Origin: Onthophagus taurus
Taxonomy: Eukaryota > Arthropoda > Insecta > Coleoptera > Scarabaeidae
DNA length: 64,000 bases
Assembly (NCBI RefSeq): GCF_036711975.1
Contig: NC_091968.1
Location: forward strand, 17,794,001-17,858,000
Reading direction: 5' to 3'
Notes under the pieces: generated by a model
Databases searched by the model: none
Told to the model about the DNA's origin: nothing
Seen by the model: only the letters and a program-made list of their open reading frames with translations
Shown: piece by piece, positions 11,460 to 22,230 of the stretch
Layout: the number at the start of each line of letters is the position of its first letter
How positions within the stretch are numbered: the first letter of the stretch is position 1
Position numbers and translations under genes: made by a program

Positions 11460-11485
11460 AATTAGAGGAAATTTTAATAAATTCC

Positions 11486-13726
11486 ATGTCTAGTTCTGAC
11501 ACCCTATCTTATATCACCTTACCCGAACATAATCTTAATTTTTTGGTAGACACCGGAGCCTCAAGATCTTTCATAAATCCGGACATTGCATTTAAACTTT
11601 ATCCGAAATTAATTCAAAACGATCCTTTTATTGTTAAAACAGCTCTGCAGAAATCTACACATAAATATAGCACTTACATGCCCGCCTCAAAATTATTTAA
11701 ATTACCGGAACAAAATTTATTTAAATTTTATTTATTTAAGTTTCATGACGTATTTGACGGATGCATTGGCTTAGATAACATTCGATTATTAAAAGCTACC
11801 CTTGATTACGATAAAGGCAAAATTTTAACACCTTATGCACAAATTCAATTAAAGTATTATCAATCAGAAATACTTAATAACAATAACATAATTATTTCTG
11901 AGAGATCAGAACAAATTGTTAAAATTAGAACATCTATTTCTGACGGAGAAATAATAATTCCGTACACCAAAATTCAAGATTGTGAAATTCCTGAAACTTT
12001 AACTATCGCAAACCAGGGATTAGCAATAACTTCCATACTTAATAAAAATGATCATTCAGTTTCGTTAGATTTAACTAAACCTCTAAAAGTAGAAAAATTC
12101 TGTGAGAAAGATTTAGAAACAATTCAATTTAATCATGTTGTAAGTTATCATCACGACAATACAGACCAACACTTTGACTTATCTAAAATTCGGACTGATC
12201 ACCTAAACGATGAAGAAAGACAACAAATTTTAGAACTTTGTAGAGAATATTCAGATATATTTTATAATGAAAACGACCGTTTGACGTTTACTAATCAAAT
12301 TAAACATGCTATCAAAACGACAGACGAAATCCCAATTTATACGAAATCATATAGATACCCTTTCATACATAAACTAGAAGTAGAAAATCAAATTAATAAA
12401 ATGCTCGATCAAAAAATTATCAGACCCAGTAATTCCCCTTGGTCTTCTCCAATTTGGGTAGTCCCCAAAAAGATTGATTCCACTGGAAAGCAAAAATGGC
12501 GTGTAGTCATAGATTACCGCAAGTTAAACGAAAAAACAATAAACGATAAGTACCCATTGCCTAATATCACAGATTTGTTAGATAAACTAGGCAAATGTCA
12601 ATATTTTACCACCTTAGATTTGGCTAGTGGATTCCACCAAATCGAAATGAATGAATCCGACATATCAAAAACCGCGTTTAATTGTGAAAATGGACATTAT
12701 GAATTTTTAAGGATGCCATTCGGCTTAAAAAACGCACCCGCCACTTTCCAACGCGTAATGGATAACATTTTACGTGGTATTCAAAACGAAAAATGTCTTG
12801 TTTACTTAGACGATATAATTATTTTCTCCACATCCCTACAAGAACACCTTGATAGACTAAAAACAGTATTTAACAGATTAAGACAATCAAATTTTAAAAT
12901 TCAATTAGACAAATCAGAATTTCTTAGAAAGGAAGTCGCGTATTTAGGTCACATAGTTACTCCGGAAGGTGTAAAACCTAATCCAGACAAAATTTCAGCA
13001 GTAAAAAAGTACCCGATTCCTAAAACCACCAAACAAATTAAAGGATTTCTTGGATTATTAGGTTATTACCGCAAATTTATCAGAGATTTCGCGAGAATAA
13101 CGAGACCCCTTACAAAATGCTTAAAAAAAGGAGCAAAGATTGAACACAATCAAGAATTCGTTAATTGTTTTGAGACTTGTAAAAATCTGTTAATAAATGA
13201 ACCTTTACTTCAATATCCCGATTTTTCAAAACAATTTAATTTAACAACCGATGCCAGTAATGTAGCTCTTGGTGTTATTTTATCGCAAGGACCAATTGGT
13301 AGCGATCTACCTATAGCTTACGCATCGAGAACATTAAATGACTCTGAACAAAATTATTCGACAATCGAGAAAGAATTACTTTCGATTGTCTGGGCAACAA
13401 AATATTTCAGACCCTACCTTTTTGGAAGAAAATTTAACATCATAACAGACCATAAACCACTCCAATGGTTATTTTCATTAAAAGACCCTCATTCCAAATT
13501 ACTTCGATGGCGTATTAAACTCGAGGAATTTGACTATAACATTATTTACAAAAAAGGTAAATTAAATACCAACGCCGACGCACTTTCGCGAATAGAATTA
13601 AACACTAAAGAAACATTCGATATCTTAGCATACATGAATGACTCCAATACCAATATTACTTCCGTACCTGTCGATGATAATAGAGTCATTATCATCGACA
13701 GGTTCACCCAGACGACGAACCTTTAG
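11486..13726 (+). CDS. pol: errantivirus Pol, protease-RT-RNase H part
   Basis: 746 codons in the -1 frame relative to gag. An aspartic protease lies near residues 15-30 (active site DTGA), the reverse transcriptase at about 270-480 (catalytic YLDD near residue 440), and RNase H from about 580 (TTDAS), followed by the tether motif NADALSR. These give maturation and cDNA synthesis. The frame leaves the conserved protein just after the tether, at a 36-bp hairpin (13667-13702), and stops at 13724-13726. The missing part continues in the next frame as integrase. I describe the break only; no repaired sequence is given. Confidence 0.9.
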   Translation: MSSSDTLSYITLPEHNLNFLVDTGASRSFINPDIAFKLYPKLIQNDPFIVKTALQKSTHKYSTYMPASKLFKLPEQNLFKFYLFKFHDVFDGCIGLDNIRLLKATLDYDKGKILTPYAQIQLKYYQSEILNNNNIIISERSEQIVKIRTSISDGEIIIPYTKIQDCEIPETLTIANQGLAITSILNKNDHSVSLDLTKPLKVEKFCEKDLETIQFNHVVSYHHDNTDQHFDLSKIRTDHLNDEERQQILELCREYSDIFYNENDRLTFTNQIKHAIKTTDEIPIYTKSYRYPFIHKLEVENQINKMLDQKIIRPSNSPWSSPIWVVPKKIDSTGKQKWRVVIDYRKLNEKTINDKYPLPNITDLLDKLGKCQYFTTLDLASGFHQIEMNESDISKTAFNCENGHYEFLRMPFGLKNAPATFQRVMDNILRGIQNEKCLVYLDDIIIFSTSLQEHLDRLKTVFNRLRQSNFKIQLDKSEFLRKEVAYLGHIVTPEGVKPNPDKISAVKKYPIPKTTKQIKGFLGLLGYYRKFIRDFARITRPLTKCLKKGAKIEHNQEFVNCFETCKNLLINEPLLQYPDFSKQFNLTTDASNVALGVILSQGPIGSDLPIAYASRTLNDSEQNYSTIEKELLSIVWATKYFRPYLFGRKFNIITDHKPLQWLFSLKDPHSKLLRWRIKLEEFDYNIIYKKGKLNTNADALSRIELNTKETFDILAYMNDSNTNITSVPVDDNRVIIIDRFTQTTNL
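13667..13702. repeat. perfect 15-bp inverted repeat at the pol frame break
   Basis: cctgtcgatgataat (13667-13681) is followed by a 6-base loop (agagtc) and then by its exact reverse complement (13688-13702). It lies where the pol frame moves by one base. An inverted, template-copied insertion would explain both. Confidence 0.85.
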
Positions 13727-15162
13727 ATATCATTGACTTAGATAATATTCCAGATTTAGATGACACACTTCACTCAAATGACGATCAACATCCAATAGTT
13801 GACATACCTATTTCCGATACCCCTATTAATCACGGGTATAATCAATTAATAATATCTTTTGTTTTACACAGTCCAGCGAAACCCAAACATGAAAAATTGT
13901 TTGAAAATAAGCAACGAATTTATGTACAATTCTCAAAATCAAACTTAGAGACTGAAATAATAAATTTTGTTAAACAATTTATAATACCCAACATTCAGTA
14001 TCATTTGTATTTTGACGACAAAGATTTGTACGAACCTTTTTGTGAAATCTTTAGACGAAATTTTAAATGGCCCTCCTTTAAATTTAAACGTTGTCTCCAA
14101 AAATTGATAGATGTTACCGACCGTAATGATATACGTGAATTAATTCAAAATTATCACGAAGGTAAATCCAATCATCGAGGAATCGATGAAACTGAACAAA
14201 GAATAAAATCAAAATATTATTGGCCAAATTAAAAAAATTCTATACAGACTTACATTAATGAATGTGAAATCTGTCAACAAGCCAAATATCAAAGGAACCC
14301 AATAAAAATGGAATTAAATATCACCCCTACTGCCATAAGACCTTTTGAAATCATACATATGGACACGTATACTTTAGAAAAATCTAAATTTCTAACGATT
14401 ATCGATAGCTTTTCAAAATATGCTCAAGCATATCCTTTAAATTCTTTAGCTGCTATAGAAATCGTAGACAGATTATTAATTTACTTTTCACATCATGGCA
14501 TACCCAACCAAATCATAGTTGATAATGGTACCGAATTTAAAAATAACCTTTTTACCGAACTTTTGGCACTTCATAAAATAAAACTACATTTTATCACACC
14601 TCATCATCCTCAATCTAATGGTGTTATAGAGAGACTTCATTCAACTCTTGCTGAACACATTCGTTTATTAAATTCTGAAGGTTTTGCAACCACAACTATA
14701 CAATCCAGAATGATTTATGCAATACTAGCTTACAATCAATCATTACATTCTGCTACTAAATTTAAACCAGTAGATGTAATTAATGCCCATATAAATAATG
14801 GCGACCCTTTCGATATTAATGTAAATACCCATCTTTTGAATGATTATATGCATCAACATAAAGAAAAAGCAAAGTTAATGTACTCCAGAATTAATGAAAA
14901 TTTGATCAATAAAAAACAAACAATTATTGACAACATTAATAAAAACCGTGACAAACCTACATTATTCAAGCCACAACAAAACGTGTTTATTAAAAAGCAT
15001 GAAAGGAAAAAATTAGCGAATAAATTTGAGAAAAGTACAAATATCTTAACATCTGATCTTGATAAAAAAGTAATCTCTACCAATACGCAAGGTAAAATAC
15101 ATATGGATAATCTTAAACGACCTTTGAAAGAAACGTATGACTTTAGTACAAATATTTCTTAA
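13727..15162 (+). pseudogene. pol: errantivirus Pol, integrase part with nonsense codon
   Basis: This continues Pol in the next frame. It holds an acidic linker, then the HHCC zinc-binding region (about 14140-14290) and the integrase core (14308-15162). Core motifs are IDSFSKYAQAY (first Asp), VDNGTEFKN (second Asp) and PQSNGVIERLH (Glu). A TAA at 14230-14232 lies in frame between the His pair and the Cys pair of the zinc finger, so the domain is cut. Together with the upstream frame shift this makes the copy unable to integrate without help. The frame ends at 15160-15162 and env follows at once in the same frame. Confidence 0.85.
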
Positions 15163-16823
15163 AATTATAGGTTACCCCTCGTCCTCGGACTACCGGACAA
15201 AATCGTAATTCGAAATTTAGAAAAGAATTCCGGAATAATACCCCTTCACTTAGGAAATGCTAAAGTAGAAGAATTTTCTCACACGCTCATACATTACCAA
15301 GACTTGAATCCAATAATTATCGAAACGAATAAACTTTACCAAAAATCAAAAACAATTATCGGACTACTTCACAAAAATTATGAACATTCATTCGAAATGT
15401 CGAATTATTTGAAAGTGTTAAGATTAATCTGTATACGTACCGAAAACAAATTAAAGGAAATTATACCCCATCCACAACGTACAAGACGTGGATCAATGGT
15501 CTAGGTTCAATATTTAAAGCTGTCTCAGGCAATTTGGATGCATCAGACGGAGAACGTTACGATAATTTAATTACTCAATTACAGAAAAATCAAGATAAAT
15601 TAAGTACTAGTATTGTCACCCAAAATTCGATTTGTTTCGATATTATTAATAAATTCAATAAAACAATTATGGAAATTAATCATAACGAGAAAGTATTAGA
15701 TTCAAAGATCGATCAACTTTCGTTAATAATTAATCATTCTGAATACGATCGAAACATTACGTTTATAAAAGATACTTTGATCCAAATGATAAATTTGTAC
15801 GAAGTGATACAATCAGTTTTGCAGGATGTTGAAAATGCAATTACGTTTGCTAAATTAAAAGTGATGCACCCCAGCATAATCACAGTAATTGATTTATTTA
15901 GATCATTAAAACAATTGACCAAACAAGTTAACGTTAATCAATTACCTATGGAGTTAACACTTGAAAACACTTTGTTTTTCGAAAAATTAATTGAAGTTGA
16001 ATGTTACATTTCTAACAATAGAGTAACGTATTTAATACACATTCCTATAACCTATCCATACCAATTTGAATATTTTCACCTGTATTCCATCCCAATACTA
16101 AGTAAGAATCGTCTAAAGACAGTGATTTCAAAAGATAAATATTTGATAAAGAATGAAATGTATTTTGGATTTAAAAATCAACCATGTAAACGGATGTTTC
16201 CACAACTTTATATTTGTAAAAAATTAAATCTTGAACAATTCACTGAAGAAAGCCCTTGTGAACTACAACTATTAAATGGGGAACGTGCAAACAATTGCAG
16301 AGAAACAGAAATAAAAATTGCCGAATTAATTGTGAAGCAATTAGACAACACCAACCAATGGATTTGGGTAATTCCTATACCACAATTCCTAAAATTGGAG
16401 TGTAATTATCAAGATGAAACCATAAGAATGCACGGAACTTACCTGTCCGAAATACCTATGGGATGTAAGATTTCATTCAACAATAGAACCATAATAAATA
16501 ACGTCCAAACAACTAATGGAACGAAATCAATATTATTTCCTGAATTAGAAGAAACACTAGATCCGACGTTACCTTATCTTAACTTGACTCTACATATAAA
16601 AGATATTGGTTTAGATGAACTTCATGAACTGAAATCAAGGATCATCGCCAATAATCCATTGATAGAACATGGGATTACAAGATTACCAAACGCATGGACA
16701 ATCATTATCTATGTAATCGTAATATTGTTCATTGTGTGTTTAATTTATAGAAAAATAAGAAAACATCAAAAATCGAAATCCCAGGTTATCGATTCCAATA
16801 ATATTCAACTTCCGTCCCTCTGA
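15163..16823 (+). pseudogene. env: errantivirus Env, frame break at the furin site
   Basis: An envelope glycoprotein of the insect retrovirus/baculovirus F-like class, normally made from a spliced mRNA. The surface part is open from 15163 to 15504 and ends with a furin-type site (RTRR) and a stop a few codons later. The larger transmembrane part is open in another frame to 16823. It contains a heptad-like region after the cleavage site, cysteines in the ectodomain, a membrane anchor near residue 395 (IIIYVIVILFIVCLIY) and a basic cytoplasmic tail. The break falls directly behind the cleavage site, in the fusion-peptide region, so a normal precursor cannot be made from this copy. No joined sequence is written here. 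Confidence 0.85.
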
Positions 16824-16833
16824 GTTGAATCTA

Positions 16834-16843
16834 ATGGGGGAGG
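16834..16843 (+). other. polypurine tract
   Basis: A purine run containing gggggagg ends exactly where the 3' LTR starts, as needed for plus-strand priming. Confidence 0.75.
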
Positions 16844-17091
16844 AGTTATATCTACATGTTCCCGTGAGAACTTATAAAGAAGATACGCTGTTTCTGGAAA
16901 AGAGATGATAAGGACATTCCGTCGTTCATTCCTGAAGCAGATGTTTTACTTAGAATTAAGTTTAATTTCTTTTAGTAAATTCTTTTCCATTGTTAGGAAT
17001 TAGAATTAGTTTAACCTCCGACTTGTTAAGATCGTTATAATAAATAAAGTAAATTTTTAAAAAGAAACTCTTGCGGTGTTATTAGAAAACT
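16844..17091 (+). repeat. errantivirus 3' LTR
   Basis: 248 bp, matching the 5' LTR with two substitutions. It is followed by catttaataagc rather than the tata found before the 5' LTR. Confidence 0.92.
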
Positions 17092-17520
17092 CATTTAATA
17101 AGCCGGCTTATATTGAATACGGCTTCTAGCGGAAAAACAGGGTAATTAGAGAACTAAATTAGAGCTTTCGCCTGGCTGAATGCGGTTGTCGAAATGTCCG
17201 TTTCGAAATATTTAAGGATTTTGATTAAAACACAAAAAACGAATTAATTAAACACATCAATTATCTCCTTAACTAATTGACCAATTTTAGTCACAACATC
17301 TCAATCGAAAGTATGATCTACAATGAATGCGAAGGTGGAAATGCTCGATTTCAAAATTTACTAATTACCTGCGTACGGCTATTGAAATGACCGACTGGAA
17401 GTCTAGCCCCCAAACTTTCGATTGAGATATAAAACATTAAAATCCGTCAAACCGTTCTCTAATTATAGTTGATTTAGTTTGAATTATCTTTTTTATATTG
17501 GGGGATAGACTTTGTTTTGC
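17092..17520 (-). repeat. dispersed repeat with gggggctaga modules, copy 2
   Basis: After about 50 bp of unmatched sequence, this region resumes the repeat interrupted by the provirus. The stretches aatatttaaggattttgatt and aactaattgaccaatttta match the reverse complement of 28500-28620, while agatataaaacattaaaa and tatattgggggatagac match 28640-28730 in direct orientation. The family therefore contains inverted internal modules. Confidence 0.65.
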
Positions 17521-18734
17521 AGGAAGTGTTAAACATTGAAGTTCGATTAGTGCGTTTTATTTTAGTAAAATGACGTAAGTTTTATTTGAAATGTTTCGAG
17601 AAAACGAGTAATTTTTTTATTGAAAGGTTGAGTTTTAAACCAAAAAACGATTTAAAACCGCTTCGGCCCGTCGTCTTTACATTTTTTGTTTATTCACCTC
17701 CAGTATTCCTTCTTCCCACAATAAATTAAGGAGGGGATGTTTGGAAGTTGATTCGCTAATAACGCATTTTAGTTGATATGCGGGCATTTAAGGGTGATAA
17801 AGTAGTTTAGAAAAATAAAACTTATTACTTAAATTAAGTGATAAATGCGTGCTATATTTATGCTAAGTGTTTGGTGATATTAGTGATGTGATATAGGACA
17901 TCATGGTATTGCTATTTTATGGATGTTGAAGGATGTGAAGGTACCGTATTAATTCTTTTTTTTTTGTCACAATAAATCAATTTATCTGTTCTTTCCAGCT
18001 GAGCTTCGAAGTAAAATCCAAAGGAAACAACATCTATTCGGTGAGTCGTTTTCAATTTTATTAATTGACCAAAACATATCGGGAAAATTCGCGATTTGAA
18101 CGGTGTAATCTTTCCAGATAAAAACCGTCTGAACGCTACTCACTGGATTTGTGCTTGAAAAACGGTACTATTCAATAAATTTTTGCATTTTGTGCTTGAA
18201 AAATTATAAAGCTTTAATTATCAACATTGTCAAAACATGAAATAATTTGAAATTGAGTGTAAACCACTCCAAATAATACTAGTATAATCTAATTCAAACT
18301 TTTTAATGGGCGAGTCTCTTTTTTTTGTATCAAATAAAATGATTTCATTGGGAATTTTTTGCTACCAAATTATGTGGTATTTCAATTGCATATGCTTTCA
18401 TGATATATTTACTTATTTAAAAAGAATTGTTTATAGAAAATAATCTTTACATTGTCCCTCAACCAAGTAGGTGCGTGGATTGTCTAAGTTGCTGGTTGAT
18501 ACAATATTGTTACGTTCGGGGGTTGTTTCTTATGCAGTAGGGGTTACTCGCTTGATTTTTTGTTCTTTGTGAGAGGTATCGCGTAGATATTAAATAATTA
18601 AAATCTTACTTACCCTTTTATTTATCGTCGTCACCCTCCGTCAAGGCTATGAGTTAGGATGGATTGTTGCGGGGTTGAACAATTAAACTTCACTTATTTC
18701 CCAAAATTATGTTTAATCGAATACTACTTTCTAC
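17521..18734. other. no gene recognised
   Basis: AT-rich DNA with a possible LTR start (tgttacgttcgg near 18509) but no second end that I can pair. No coding frame with homology. Confidence 0.35.
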
Positions 18735-18829
18735 AAAAATGACTCTTAACTCTACGGTGGCCGGTTCGTGATCTTTTCATTGTCCCTCCATGTCCGCCGA
18801 TCATCGGTCGCGGTAGCGTTAAACCCTTA
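18735..18829. repeat. 95-bp repeat shared with 27737-27831
   Basis: The stretch ctacggtggccggttcg through gcgttaaaccctta is nearly identical in both places. Here a Harbinger element begins right after cttaa; at the other site gctagc follows instead, so the second copy acts as the empty site. It is probably part of a gypsy-type LTR or untranslated region. Confidence 0.7.
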
Positions 18830-19072
18830 AGGCGCCTACAGACGTTCCGACTTACCGGAACAGGCGGCCTGTGCAGGCCAAAACTGTGCAGGCCGCCTGA
18901 ACCATGGAATTACCTCCACATGTACAGTCCGATTTGCTGGATTAGCTCAGTTTTTCAGCATGGAGGGAAGTAGTGATGTTCTATTGTTAAGTGCTCTAAT
19001 AATAGGCTTATAAAGAAGAAATATAAATTCAAAAATCAACGGAAAATAAGATCCAAGTGGTCAAAAGAGTGG

Positions 19073-19402
19073 TTGCTCAAAAGAAATAGTTTTTCCCATA
19101 CAAATTTATTATCGGAATTAAGAATTGAAAATGGCGACCGGTTTAATTACCTAAGAATGGATGAAGAAACTTATCTCGAATTATTAAGAGTAGTGTCACC
19201 TTATATAAAAAAGCAGAACACAGTTATGCGACAAGCTGTAAGTTGTCATGAGCGTCTCACCGCAACACTTCGATACATAGCAACGGGAAGAACATACGAA
19301 GATTTAAAATTTTCTACTATAATATCACCTCAAGCTTTAAGCTATATAACTCCAGATACTTGTCATGCTATTTGGAAGGCTTTAAGAAAAGATTATTTAA
19401 AG
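19073..19402 (+). pseudogene. Harbinger transposase exon 1
   Basis: This encodes the N-terminal part of the nuclease: FNYLRMDEETYLELLRVVSP, LTATLRYIATGRTYEDLKF and the HAIWKALRKDYLK segment, all typical of HARBI1-like proteins. Homology continues upstream in the same frame (RSKWSKEWL near 19050), but the only upstream ATG (18960) is in a different frame, so the 5' end is damaged. It ends at AAG followed by the consensus donor gtaagt at 19403. The intron of about 620 bp joins in phase to exon 2. Confidence 0.8.
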
Positions 19403-19462
19403 GTAAGTAACGAATATATTATTTCATATATTACAAAATCATTACACAAGTTAGGTTCTTTA

Positions 19463-19957
19463 TTAATATTTCTCTGTATTAAAATTTGTGATGTATCCAA
19501 CTAATGTGTTGTTGTAATTTTGGTGTTCGCCCCAGTTGCCATTTGTATGATTTTGGTTATTGCTAGGATAACCGACATTTTCTTGAATATTATTATTGGC
19601 AACTACTTTACTCGTTCTATTTAAAGCACTTAATTCTGCTTCAAATAAAACATCATTTATTAATTTCTTTGCGAAAATCCTTTGGTCATTTGGTAACATT
19701 CGCAGTTTTACCGCAACTGTTTTTCCAATGCAATCAAATTGATCATCTTCTTTAATATTTTGTAGTTTATTACTTACTATTGCCAACAAATCATCAGTTG
19801 TATCAACTTGTTTTACACGTCTAATCTTTTTTCTTTGTCCTGTTTGGGTTGTTTGGGTAGATGTAGGGTAGGCAGGGTTTTCCGCACTACTGCTAGGTCG
19901 TGATTCGACTGAACTTGGAGTTTTTGGCAAGGAATCTTCAATTAAATTCTCATGGGT
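19463..19957 (-). pseudogene. antisense MADF/BESS-type accessory exon of Harbinger
   Basis: Open on the minus strand, inside the transposase intron. It starts at a good acceptor (ttttttgctttttag, rc of 19958-19972) and no ATG is present, so it is an internal or terminal exon. The N-terminal part is Ser/Thr/Pro-rich, a basic patch reads GQRKKIRRVK, and a BESS-like motif reads LPNDQRIFAKKLINDVLFEA. Harbinger elements carry a second, Myb/MADF-like DNA-binding protein that partners the nuclease, and this is its C-terminal half. The upstream exon would have to lie beyond 19972, opposite transposase exon 2, so the two genes interleave on opposite strands or the element was rearranged. Confidence 0.65.
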
Positions 19958-20021
19958 CTAAAAAGCAAAAAATACATTTGCTACAAATCTTAACTTTTAT
20001 ATATATTTTTTTTATTTTCAG

Positions 20022-20282
20022 TTTCCTAACTCAGAGGATGAATGGAGATCAATTGCACAATCATTTGAACGAAGGTGGAACTTTCCTCATTTATTAGATG
20101 CAATTGATGGAAAACACGACCAAATAGTACCTCCATCTGGAAGTGGTTCCTATTATTACAACTACAAGGGAACACACAGCTTAGTCTTAATGGCTATTGC
20201 AAATGCAAATTATGAATTTATTATGATTGACTTCGGAGTAAATGGTAGTAATATGCTAAAGCATATTTGTAAGAAAGGTTAA
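20022..20282 (+). pseudogene. Harbinger transposase exon 2, truncated
   Basis: It starts after the polypyrimidine acceptor ttttattttcag and joins exon 1 in phase. It carries WNFPHLLDAIDGKH with the first catalytic Asp, the PPSGSGSYYYNYKGTHS block and the second Asp in MIDFGVNG. After that it loses similarity and stops at 20280-20282. The region with the catalytic Glu is absent. Total product would be about 196 aa against roughly 350-400 for the family. Confidence 0.8.
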
Positions 20283-20820
20283 CAATTGTGGGCATGATTT
20301 TACATTTTACATTATTCGAACTTAAGTTACCTTACTAAAATTTTTTTTTTTCAAGGTTATCCATCAGTTTACTCATACAAAGTTTATTCTCATCAGTCGA
20401 TCGGTCCCTCCTGTTTCCTCCCATTATTGTAGGTCTTGTGTTGAGTTGACTAGGTGAAGTAGCCGAAGTGTTCTTTGCTTCTCCTCGATGTAGACACAGC
20501 TGAGGATGTGATATAGTTACGAGATCTGGTACCATCCATATTATCCTCAAGCTGGGGTTTTCAACGTTACGGAGTGATTATCACTTCAGAGACTACCATC
20601 CAATGTAGGAGGTTTTGAGAGTTCCCTCACGACCGATGTGGTGTACATGAAACAATAAAACAACATGACGGCAGCAACTTAACTATTACAACTAACTGTC
20701 ATTTACTTGGTAGGACATAACTACAACATTAAGAGCTAAAGATTAGTTACACATTGTTGGGTTCGGTCGGTCGTTTTAAATTTACTTTGCAGGATCTACC
20801 ATCGGGCAATACAAATACTC
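20283..20820. other. no gene recognised; possible errantivirus 3' LTR
   Basis: This lies directly downstream (minus strand) of the env remnant and so may hold its 3' LTR. I could not find a second copy in the window to prove it. Confidence 0.35.
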
Positions 20821-22230
20821 CTTCTTCCTAAGTTCCCAATTTTACATTACCTTTACTATATCGAACTTTTAGAGTATTTTCTACTTTTTTACATTTTTTA
20901 ATGTACTTTATTATTACCCATCCGATGGCTATCATTACTGCTACAGTTATACAGTATAATAAACTGCTTTCAACGATTTGGTGAACCCTTACAGTTTTTT
21001 TTTCTATTTTGTTCATTTATTTCTATTAATATCTGATCTAATCTCTTAGCATCCTGAGTTATAGCTTTACTGTCATTCAAGTATGATTGTAATTTCTAGT
21101 GATCAGTTGTGGTTAAATCACTAACAATAAATTTTGTACTACTATTAAATTGTGGGAATGTTTGAAGACTAAACAAGTCGGTAAATATTGAATGCAGTTT
21201 GGATTGCTTAGTTGCTACGGGTGTTAAAGTAACTAATTCAGAATTAGCGGTACAATTTGGGGACAATGAGACGCGGCCAGTACCTAACAATTTTATATTA
21301 ATTGGTTGCTTAGATCTACAATTGATTGTTACAATTTCTGTACGTGGCGCTACAAATATCCACGTGTTCTCCTCTCCCTCCTCCACAAAATAAGTAGTAT
21401 TTACTACAGTTATAATTCTTTTACACATACGAGGTAAGGAGTGAGTTGGTCTTAATAATGTAACTTCGCAATTTTGGCTAAAGGTGGATAATAAAGGTGT
21501 CTTTGTATCTAACATGAATTGTTTTTCTTCAATTTTAATCAGGTTTTTGTACATCTCGTCATTTATTTTAATAAAGGTTTTATGAGCTGTGTTTATTGCT
21601 ACATAAGACATTTCATTCATGATTTTAATAAACGTATTATCACGTAATCTGATCGGCACAGACGTTATTTTAAGTAAATTAAACGACTCCATATGTACAA
21701 ATGGGACTTCAATAACAGCAATCAATTTTAAATCTTTAATAAAAATTGTCAACTTAATGATTTTTTTGAATGTTTGACAACGTTAAATGGTGTATATTAA
21801 TAGGCAATTTTAGATTTTGGGGGAGTTTTGTTAAAATGTTTGTAATTTCTTTAATTATTTCTTCGGGAGAAATCAATAAGGGGTGTAAACTTCCTTGTTT
21901 TGCGGACATTAATAAATTTATTAGGTTCACGGTTTCTACCTGATATTCGTCCACTAACTCACTTACTAAAAATATTTGGTAATTAAAATTATATATTTGT
22001 TGTGTGGAAACCAGTTTTTGGAGGGTGTCATTATACATAGTTTTCAGCGTTTGTATGTTTGATATTATTAATTTTTCGTTATATTCTATATGACCCAGTG
22101 TCTTATTCATGGTTTCGACAGTCGATTTAATTATAGAGGTTTGTTTAGATAGTAATTTTTCGCTGTTGCTTTGACGATCGGAAAGTTGTAACATAAGATC
22201 CTCGAAATGTTCTGCATCTTCCGTTATTAA

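Larger units (their letters stand above)
9657..17091 (+). mobile_element. full-length errantivirus (Ty3/gypsy with env), defective
   Basis: A 7.4-kb provirus-like element with 248-bp LTRs beginning AGTTAT and ending AAAACT. It has a primer-binding site, gag, protease-RT-RNase H-integrase, env and a polypurine tract in the standard order. The LTRs differ at two positions that I can see, so insertion is recent, yet pol and env carry frame breaks. I find no matching target duplication: tata on the left, catt on the right. The flanks on both sides belong to the same dispersed repeat. Errantiviruses are insect endogenous retroviruses that spread through germline-associated tissue. Confidence 0.92.
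18829..20282 (+). mobile_element. PIF/Harbinger transposon, 3' truncated
   Basis: The left end begins ggcgcctacagacgttcc after TTA, the 3-bp target typical of Harbinger. Inside are a spliced DDE transposase (plus strand) and an antisense accessory exon. No matching right terminus was found, and the transposase stops before its third catalytic residue. The element is thus cut off near 20280. Confidence 0.75.

Noticed and set aside
13667-13702. Hairpin as a programmed frameshift element
   Set aside because: It lies after the RNase H tether, not at a gag-pol border, no slippery heptamer is evident, and a stop codon and IN nonsense codon make the copy defective anyway.
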